This document shows, piece after piece, positions 8,312-16,400 of a DNA stretch of 64,000 bases. The notes under the pieces are model-generated. The model saw only the letters and a program-made list of their open reading frames with translations, was not told where the DNA came from and did not search any database. The position numbers and the translations under genes were made by a program. Origin of the DNA: Hungatella hathewayi WAL-18680 (GTDB taxonomy: Bacteria; Bacillota; Clostridia; Lachnospirales; Lachnospiraceae); the NCBI RefSeq assembly GCF_000235505.1, contig NZ_JH379027.1, positions 1,419,181 to 1,483,180 on the forward strand, given 5' to 3'. How positions within the stretch are numbered: position 1 is the stretch's first letter; the number at the start of each line of letters is the position of its first letter.

Positions 8312-9169
8312 ATGAGAGAGCGTAAAAATGTGAATATCACAGAAGAAATGTTGAAGAAATACCAAGATTATCTGCAAGATGAGGAGAAAAGTTTGGCCAC
8401 GATTGAAAAATATATCCGGGATGTGAGGCGGTTCATGGAGCATCTGGGGAGTGATGGGGAATTTAGCCGGGAAAAGGTGCGGGATTATAAGCAGGAGTTA
8501 AAAGAAGCGTATAAAATAACCAGCGCGAACTCTATGCTGGCGGCGGTGAACAGTTTTTTGGTGTTTGCGGGGTATGGGGAGTGGAAGGTGAGACTATTTA
8601 AGATACAGAAGGTACAGTACAGCCGGCCGGAGCGGGAGATAACCGGGAAGGAGTATGAGAGACTGGTACATACGGCACGCAGGCAGGGAGATGAGCAGAT
8701 GAGTATGCTGTTGCAGACGATTGGGAGTACGGGGATTCGAATCAGTGAACTGAAGTTTATCACGGTGGAGGCGTTGAACGATGGCCGGGCGGAGATTTAT
8801 AATAAGGGGAAATGCCGGGTGGTGCTGCTTCCGGAGGAGCTGACCAGGCTGCTCAAGAAATACTGTAAGAAGGCCGGGATTGTAGCGGGGAGTATCTTTA
8901 TCTCAAGGCGGGGAAACCCGGTGGACAGGAGCAATGTGAGCAAGAAGATGAAACAGCTGGGACGGGAAGCAGGAGTGGATACGGAGAAAATATTTCCCCA
9001 TAATCTGCGGCATCTGTTTGCGAGAACTTTTTACAGCATTGAGAAGGATGTGGTGAGGCTGATGGATTTGCTGGGGCATTCCAGCATTAACACGACACGG
9101 ATATACACGATGACGACGGAAGAACAGCCGAGGAGGCAGATGTCGCGGATGCGGCTGGTGCTTGGATAG
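8312..9169 (+). CDS. Tyrosine recombinase, candidate DNA invertase of operon 2
   Basis: 285 residues. An N-terminal SAM-like DNA-binding domain (about 10-90) precedes a complete catalytic domain: Arg143 in G-I-R-I-S-E-L, Lys165/167 in N-K-G-K, His230-x-x-Arg233 in H-N-L-R-H, His256 in L-G-H-S-S and the nucleophile Tyr265 in I-Y-T-M. It is short, with no phage genes around it, and sits alone between two surface operons. A pair of inverted repeats begins only 26-32 bp after its stop and encloses a promoter. Small stand-alone tyrosine recombinases next to invertible promoters are a known arrangement in gut bacteria, so a role in flipping the adjacent segment is inferred. Confidence 0.88.
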   Translation: MRERKNVNITEEMLKKYQDYLQDEEKSLATIEKYIRDVRRFMEHLGSDGEFSREKVRDYKQELKEAYKITSANSMLAAVNSFLVFAGYGEWKVRLFKIQKVQYSRPEREITGKEYERLVHTARRQGDEQMSMLLQTIGSTGIRISELKFITVEALNDGRAEIYNKGKCRVVLLPEELTRLLKKYCKKAGIVAGSIFISRRGNPVDRSNVSKKMKQLGREAGVDTEKIFPHNLRHLFARTFYSIEKDVVRLMDLLGHSSINTTRIYTMTTEEQPRRQMSRMRLVLG

Positions 9170-9183
9170 AATGGTTTTACGGC

Positions 9184-9218
9184 AAAAAAATAACACCCCA
9201 TAATATGAATTATGCGGT
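9184..9218 (-). terminator. Leftward terminator overlapping the left site
   Basis: Read on the minus strand, the palindrome 9195-9218 is followed within a few bases by a run of seven T (plus-strand A-run 9184-9190). It would stop transcripts from the leftward promoter at 9263-9290 before they run antisense into the recombinase gene. Confidence 0.55.
9195..9218. repeat. Left candidate recombination site
   Basis: ACCCCATAAT-ATGA-ATTATGCGGT is an imperfect palindrome (9 of 10 pairs), the form expected of a tyrosine recombinase site with two binding arms around a short core. Its core 9201-9212 (TAATATGAATTA) recurs inverted and without mismatch at 9546-9557; the longer stretch 9195-9212 matches 9546-9563 at 16 of 18 positions. 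Confidence 0.7.
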
Positions 9219-9557
9219 GAAAAAAATCTGAACAGAAGGAAAATCCCTTCTTGATATAGTCTATTATACCCATTTTCGTAAAATTTGCAAGGTTTGAGAT
9301 GTAAAAAAATGGAAAAGCGATTTTGTGACTACGTAGATTTATGTAAAATGGGGTCTGACAGGAGCGGCGGTTGTGTTTTTGAAACGAGAAAAACAGGATG
9401 GCCAGCTTTGCTATGCCCAAAAATAAATCAAACAATCTGAATATTCTATTTGTCCCTGGCGAAAGCGGCAAAAATGGCCGGAATCGGGCTGCCGGAGGGT
9501 GGCATTTCTGCTTTTTCTGAAATAATTGTCCAGCAGTTTACTCTGTAATTCATATTA
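9201..9557. other. Candidate invertible promoter segment (OFF orientation)
   Basis: The segment is bounded by the inverted repeats 9201-9212 and 9546-9557. It lies between the recombinase and the first gene of operon 2 and holds no convincing gene. Its only good promoter (minus strand, 9263-9290) points left. If the segment were flipped about the site centres, the -10 box would fall near 9490-9495 and transcription would start some 85 bp before the signal peptidase start codon. I see no good rightward promoter in the present orientation. Confidence 0.65.
9263..9290 (-). promoter_or_regulatory. Leftward promoter inside the invertible segment
   Basis: On the minus strand, TTGCAA (9285-9290) and a perfect TATAAT (9263-9268) are separated by 16 bp. 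It now points at the recombinase 3' end and the leftward terminator; in the flipped state it would drive operon 2. Confidence 0.65.
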
Positions 9558-9566
9558 GAGGGTAAA
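9537..9566. repeat. Right candidate recombination site
   Basis: The core TAATTCATATTA (9546-9557) is the inverted partner of 9201-9212. Outside the core, TTTACTCT (9537-9544) and AGAGGGTAAA (9557-9566) are themselves roughly inverted, so this site also has two arms around a core. It ends about 20 bp before the signal peptidase start codon. Confidence 0.65.
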
Positions 9567-9587
9567 GCCCGGAGAGAGGTGCAAACC

Positions 9588-10343
9588 GTGGAAGCGGCGG
9601 CAGGAAAAGGGGAGTCCCGGAAGAAAAGGCGGAAAGAGCCGCAGAAAAAAGAAAAGAAGCAGTCGCATTTCCACCGGGTCCACCGTGGAGGATATGACGA
9701 GTCCCAGATTATCTGTTATCTGTGGGATATCGTGAAGTCGCTGGAAGCGGGGAGGAAGACGGGACAGCTGGAGTACGAGGCGCTGGAGAAGCGGCTCCGG
9801 TGCCGGATTCGTGTGGAGATGAGACGATATTTTACGGTCAGGAAGAACCGGAACCTGAAGTATCTGTTCGGGGCGCTGGGGCTTGTGGCGGGAGTTATCA
9901 TCGTGTTTGGATTTGTGATAGGGATTGACCAGGTGTCCGGGAACTCCATGTATCCATATCTGAATCATGGGGACTGGATTGTCTATTACCGTCTTTCCGG
10001 AGAAATACGTCGGGATGAAGTAATAGCCTTTGAGAAGGATGGAGAGAGTGTGGTCAAACGTGTGGCGGGACTGCCGGGTGACGAGGTGGAGATAAGCGCG
10101 TCGGGAGGCCGTGTGGTGGTGAACGGAGTGCAGGTGAGAGAGACTTATGTCACACTGCCGGATACGTCGAAGGAAGCGGCCGGAGATGAGATGGGAGGAC
10201 CGCTGACGGTGATGGACGGGCAGTATTTTATGCTTGGAGACAACCGCGGGGTGTCTATAGACAGCCGGGACCGGACCATGGGAACGGTGCCGGCGGAGGA
10301 CGTGCTTGGAAGAGTGGTCCTGGTAGTCCGGGCCGGCGGGTGA
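9588..10343 (+). CDS. lepB: Signal peptidase I (bacterial Ser/Lys type), first gene of operon 2
   Basis: 251 residues from the GTG at 9588, with GGAGAGAGG about 8 bp upstream; a GTG at 9579 is too close to that site. A long, very basic cytoplasmic tail (about 1-88) leads to one membrane segment (about 91-113) and the S26 domain. The nucleophile is Ser120 in G-N-S-M-Y-P-Y and the general base Lys157 in V-V-K-R-V-A-G-L-P-G-D; box E is G-D-N-R-x-x-S-x-D-S-R. The lysine marks the bacterial type, unlike the His-type SipW that serves TasA. It cleaves signal peptides at the outer membrane face. Its place at the head of an operon of exported proteins suggests a dedicated enzyme for proteins D and E. 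Confidence 0.9.
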   Translation: MEAAAGKGESRKKRRKEPQKKEKKQSHFHRVHRGGYDESQIICYLWDIVKSLEAGRKTGQLEYEALEKRLRCRIRVEMRRYFTVRKNRNLKYLFGALGLVAGVIIVFGFVIGIDQVSGNSMYPYLNHGDWIVYYRLSGEIRRDEVIAFEKDGESVVKRVAGLPGDEVEISASGGRVVVNGVQVRETYVTLPDTSKEAAGDEMGGPLTVMDGQYFMLGDNRGVSIDSRDRTMGTVPAEDVLGRVVLVVRAGG

Positions 10344-10477
10344 GAAAATGCCTGGGAAAAGGATGCCTGAGATGAGAGTACTCAAGGGCAAGAATATCCG
10401 GGACAAGAGACCGGAACATGAACAAGAAAGAGAAAGCAACAAAAAGATAGAGGATAAACCAATGGAGGGGTACAGAT

Positions 10478-13400
10478 ATGAGCCATTTTAGACTGCATAC
10501 GAGAACAAACGGGAAGGACCGGCTGAAATTTGTGATAGCGGGAATCGCCTGCATTCTGGCAGTGGGAGCGGCGGGGTACGCGTTGCACAGCATCGGGACA
10601 GCCCGTGCAAAGAGCCGGGAAACCGTGGAGTTACATACGGGCGAGGAACTGGAGCAGTATCTGCTGGACAGCGAGAGCGAGGACTATAACTTAAACGGAA
10701 GATATCAATTGGAAGCGGATTTAAGTCTTGGATGGCTGGAACAATCCATTGGAACAAACGTGGAACCATTTACCGGAACGTTTGACGGAAATGGACATAT
10801 CATAAGCGGCCTGACAAGACCGCTGTTTGGAGTTGTGGAGGGGGGGGCTATTCAAAACCTGTTTTTCAGTGAGGCGGAGATTGTGCATCCGTTTACCTAT
10901 TTTGATGGAGACGAGTATGTGGACGGATACGGCGCGCTGGCGGCCTATGCGGTTGACACGGTGATTCGAAATTGTGGAATGAGTGGGGAAATTAAAACGG
11001 CCAGCCCAGCGGAAGCAGAGTATCAGGTAGGAAAAGCAAGTCCGGCGGAAGCGGAAGAAGTGAAAGGACCGGGGGCACTGGAGAGTACCGGGGGACCGGG
11101 CGTGCTGGAAGAGAGCCGTACGGAGTCAGGGAGTTCGGCGGAGACAGAGCCGCCTGAAATCGAGCCATCTGAGAGCGAACCGTCTGAGAGCGAGCCATTT
11201 GAGAGCGAACCGTCTGAGAGCGAGCCATCAGAGAGCGAATCATCTGAGAACGAACCTTCTGAGAGCCAACCGGCCGGGAATGAGGAGGAGACCAAACACA
11301 CCGGTGATGGTACTGAGATAGAGAGTACGGCAGATATAAGACCAGGTGATGATGTAGCGGATGAGCTGGGGACCGGGACAGAAGCAGAGCCGACGAGTGA
11401 TTTGATAGAAGCTGGTGAAGAGACTGGGGCGGGAGAAACCTCAGGGGCAGAGATCGTAATCTCAGGATCGGATGAATCAGGAGCCAATATAACGAAGACG
11501 GAGACGGTGGCATTTTATCCGGTTAGACGGCAGTTATTGACGAAGACATCATCGGTGGTGGATGCTGGGGCAGAGGGGGCGCTTATTGCCTCCCCATCTG
11601 AGGCGGAAGATTCGTCGGTGGCGAGTCCACCGGATGCGGAGCAAACGGACCCCATGACAGATCAAGAGGGCGAAAACGATAACGATGCTGGGGAAGAGAC
11701 TGAAGCGGAGTTGGAATATATTGGGAATCCGGCAGGTGATATCTATATTTTAGTAACGGCAGAGCGTGTTGCGGCTGGCGGTCTCGTTGCCCAGACGGCA
11801 GGAGAAACTCTGATAGCCGACAGTTTTGTGCTGGTGATGATCGGTTCAGATTTAAAGGAAGTTGATACTTATGCTGGAGGTCTAGCAGGTATTTTGGGAG
11901 GAAATACCAGAGCAGAGAACAGTTATGCTTCCGGTTTGGTGAACAGCAATGATGTGACAGGAGGATTTGCGGCTGTCAATAGCGGTACTATCCAAAACTG
12001 CTACTCGACTATGACAATTGGAGAGACAGGAAACGTCCGGGGCGCATTTACCGCTTCCGGAAATGGAATTTTATCGGGCTGCGTCTATGATTTGCAGCTA
12101 GCCTGTGTCAAAGAAGAAAACATCTTGACGGATAATTCCATAGCCGATGACTCCATGGCTGAGGCGGAAACGGTGGAAAGTGCAGAGTTGACAGAATCCG
12201 CGTCCGATGTGGCAGAGGTGGAAAACCATGCCGGGATGAAGCAGATTGGACCTGGTGAATGGGTGGAGACCGAACCGTTGGATGAGGAAACACAACCATC
12301 GAATCAGGAAACACAGCCGATGCCGGAACAGGATTTGCGAACCCAGACCGATGCAGAAATGGAAGCAGGCCGGGAGTTCCGATTGAAAGGTCTCAGCACA
12401 GCACAGATGACGGGGACGGAAACACAAATTCCTGGAATCTGGTATTTGGCAGAAAATGCGTATCCGCAGATCGAATACTTTGCATTACAGGAGCAGGAGT
12501 TGATCGTGGAGAATTCGAAGGCATCCGTTATCGCTCTGGTGCTTCCAGACGGATTGACGCTTATGGATGTATTGGAAGAGGGAGATATTGTTCTTCCGTT
12601 GGAAGTGGACGGACAGGAAATTCAGTGGGATACCGAAGGAGATATCAGGATTAATGAAAATAATCAGGTGGTGACAGACGGGAAAGTATCTGTTTCCATC
12701 CATGAAGCGCCGGAAGTTGGGGCGTCGCTGACGGAGCAGGAGGTAGAAACCACGACGTCTTCCCAGACCGAAACCGATAAGGAACCAATATCCAAATCCA
12801 ATCCGGTATCACAACCCGGTGAGGGATCTCCAGGCACCGGCCTGCGTTTAAAAGCATCGGTGGGAGGCGTGACAAGGAGCTTTTCCCTCACCGCACTGAA
12901 AGAGGGAAGCGGTTATGCAAGCTGGGCGGATGTGGGAGCTGAGTTTTCTAAAAGTACAGGAACTATGTCTGGAATGACCGTGCCGGAGAAAAATGCAGAC
13001 GGATATTATGAGATTTACAGTGCCGGGCAGCTGGCCTGGTTTGCTTATCAGGTGAATCAAAATACGGAGACATCCATGCAGTCAGCCAATGTGAAACTGA
13101 TGGCCGATATAGATTTGGACGGTGCGGACAGCTATGGAGGCAGCAGAGATAATCCGCTTCCCTGGATTCCCATAGGGACTGCGGACGGAAGCATTTATTA
13201 TAAAGGCACTTTTGATGGAAACGGCCATATCATTGATTATATGAAGGTGGAGGGCCAGGATGGCTATACTGGATTTATGGCTGCAGTCGGTGGAGGAGCG
13301 AAGATAAGAAGGCTGGGAATTGGCCCTAACAGCTCGGTGACGGCCAAGACCGGAGGAAATGCTTTTACCGATGGAACAGCCGCATTGGCAGGCGGTGTGA

Positions 13401-16400
13401 TAGCAGAAGCTGGAAAAGACCAGATCGTAATAGAAGGCTGTTACAACCGCGCTGCCGTGATCGGAAAAAGTGACCACACAGGTGCGTTTGTTGGGCATGG
13501 TGAAGTGGAGGACCCGGGAGACCAGAGAATCACCAATTGCTATAATGCCGGTTCTATCAGCGTGGCAGATGGGGCATCGGGAACCGCCAGTGCCATAGCG
13601 GGAACATTTTCCAATGACACAGCGGCAGGAGGAATCAGGAACTGTTGCTGGATTAGCGGCGGGTCCGCAACATTCTCAGGCAGAGCAGTTTCTTCTGTCA
13701 GCCGGTCAGCTATGACCGTAGAACAGGCCAAACCGGTCACTGCGGAAGATATGAAGGCTGGTGAAACAGTGGCTCTGCTCAATGAGTCTGTGTCGGAGCC
13801 TTTGTGGCAGTATCAGCCGTGGAACAATGACAATGACGGATATCCGTTGTTAAGTGGACGGTCGGCAGATGCTCCCACCAATTGGAGTGAGGTAGGGGCT
13901 GCCATGGCGGCGGCCGGTAAAACGCTGACTGGCACAGGAACAGCCGCCGCTCCGTTTCAGATCGGCACGGCGGAGGATTTGGCGCTGTTTGCCCATAAAA
14001 CAAATGCAAATGAGACAAATGCAGACGGAACAGGATTTTGCGTGGAGCTGACGGCTGATATTAACTTGTTTGGCATCGGGTATGTCTCTTATGAGCCCAG
14101 CATGGCGAACATTGATTATGCGTTTGAGTGGGGAGGGATGTTTACCGATTCCCGATATACAGGAACCTTTGATGGAAAAGGTCATCATGTATCTTTTTTA
14201 CGTATTACCGAGTCAGGAACCTACATAGGTTTTATGAGATATTTGGGTAATGGCGCAGTCATCAAGGATTTTGGTATTGAGTCTGGAAAAATTCAGTTAT
14301 CGCGTGGCATACGTATCAGTGCCTTGATAGGAAATGCAAAGGGTAACAATATTCAGATTCTCCGATGTTGGAATAAGGCAGATATCCCAATTGGCAATTA
14401 TGAAGTAATGGGAGGGATTCTGGGTGCATTTGAGGGTGGAAGCAATTTGTTGATAGATGGATGTTATAACGAAGGTGATGTTGGTAGTTTAAACGGTAGT
14501 AATATAGGTGGAATAGCAGGAAAAATATTTTCAGGGAGTGCAATCATCAGAAATTGCTACAATGCGGGAACTATTACAGGAAGAACATGCCTGGGTGGAG
14601 TGGTGGGAACTTTTATGAATGGGAGTCAGTTAGTTACCCAGTGCTATAACATAGGGCAAGTCGATGGGGATCGAACACTTTCGGAAACGAAACCGATTCT
14701 GGGACATATGGCTGGGCCAGCAAGAAATAATTATTATTATCTCCCGGATGCGGTACCTCAATCAGGCTGTAAAAGTCTTACGGAAGTTCAGCTCAAATCC
14801 TGGGCGGCCGCATTTGCGTTAAATGGTTCCCAGTTGTCACAGAGCACGGGGATTTCCTGGACCTTTGACCCGGCTGGAATAGAATATCCTAAAATTGGCA
14901 CGCTGCCGCCGGCTGATGACTGGAGTGTGGTGGGGCAGGGCTGTCTGGATGAACTGATTGGCAGTCCAGTGACAGGTGACGGGGACGGTGGAGTGCGGTA
15001 TTGCATAGAATCAGCGGAGCATCTGGCGGCCATGCAGGTAGAAGTGAGTAAAGGCAAACAAAATTCCGATGCAATCTTGCTCAGTGATCTTGACTTAACA
15101 GGGATGCCTTATGGTGGAACTGATGCCAAACCGCTTCAATGGCGTCCGATTGGAAATTCAACAAATCCCTATACCGGAGATTTTAACGGAAATGGAAAAG
15201 TAATCAGCCATATGCGGGTAGTGGAGGATGGCTATGCAGGGCTGTTCGGCTGTGCCGGAGGCGGCGCCAAAATCCGCAGACTTGGCCTCGATGGGAACTG
15301 CACGGTTACGGCAGTCAGTCCCGGAAATTCCAGCGAGGAAGGCACCGCTGCGTTTGTGGGAGCAGTCGTGTCCGCGGCGGGAGAAGATACCCAGATTGTG
15401 ATTGAGGACAGTTATAACCGGGCCAAAGTAACGGGAAAAGGGAGCGGGACAGGGGCTTTTGTTGGAACGGATATTGGAACGATCCCGGGAAAACAGAGAA
15501 TTACTGCCTGCTATAATGCTGGAAACATTACCACGGCCAGCGGAGCGGCGAAAGTGATCGCTGGAAGCTTTGAAAACGGCACGGACTCGTCGGTTGGCGG
15601 AATTTATAATTGTTATTGGGATCAGGAGACCAGCGGAGCAGGGAGCGTGGCTGGAGGAAGCCGGGTGAGACTGAAGGATAACCAGTCGTATTCCACATCT
15701 GATATGAAGAGTTTGGCCATGGCATCCAGAATGAACCAGGCGTCCGGTGTCCCACTGTGGCAATATGCAGCGGACAAAAATCTGGGCTATCCTTCCTTTG
15801 GCACAATGACAGTGGAAAGCTGGGAGGACGTGGGAATCAAGGCTACGGCTCCATTACCTAAAAATACAAGCTCCATGGGGACCGCCGGGACAAGCAGCAA
15901 TCCTTATCAGATCGAAACGCCCAGCGAACTGGCCTGGTTTGCCTGGGAGGCCGGAAGCGCAAAGGAAAAAACCGGGCTGTGTGCGGAACTGCTTGCGGAT
16001 ATTGAACTGTTTGGAGAAGTGTACACAGGAAATTCCTATGATCCCGGGGATGCTGATATTCTTTTGAAGGCATTAGTCTGGAAACCTATAGGAAGAGAGC
16101 ATGAAGACTACCGGTATAGTGGAACATTTCGTGGGAATAATCATACCATTTCCTATATGTATGCGGACAGAGATGGAGCAGCCGGTCTGTTTGGAAGTCT
16201 GGGAACCGGTGCGGTCATTGAGAATGTCAAGCTGTCTGACAGCCTGATTAAGGCAGATGGAAATGGCCGGTATACGGGAGGAATCGCAGGAAGTATTCTT
16301 GGAGCAGATGTAACGATTAGGGAGTGTGAGAATAAAGGAAAACTGAGCAGTTCTGGTGCTTATGTAGGAGGAATGGCGGGATATATCGCCGGAACCGATG

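Noticed and set aside
8312-9169. Recombinase as an integrase of a prophage or conjugative element
   Set aside because: No phage, transfer or att-flanked cargo is near; the inverted repeats and enclosed promoter fit an invertase better.
9031-9471. 146-codon minus-strand frame over the invertible segment
   Set aside because: It overlaps the recombinase 3' end and both repeats, and has no family match or ribosome site.
10348-10491. 47-codon frame between signal peptidase and giant protein
   Set aside because: It is charged and overlaps the next start, but has no clear ribosome site and no counterpart could be checked; too weak to call.
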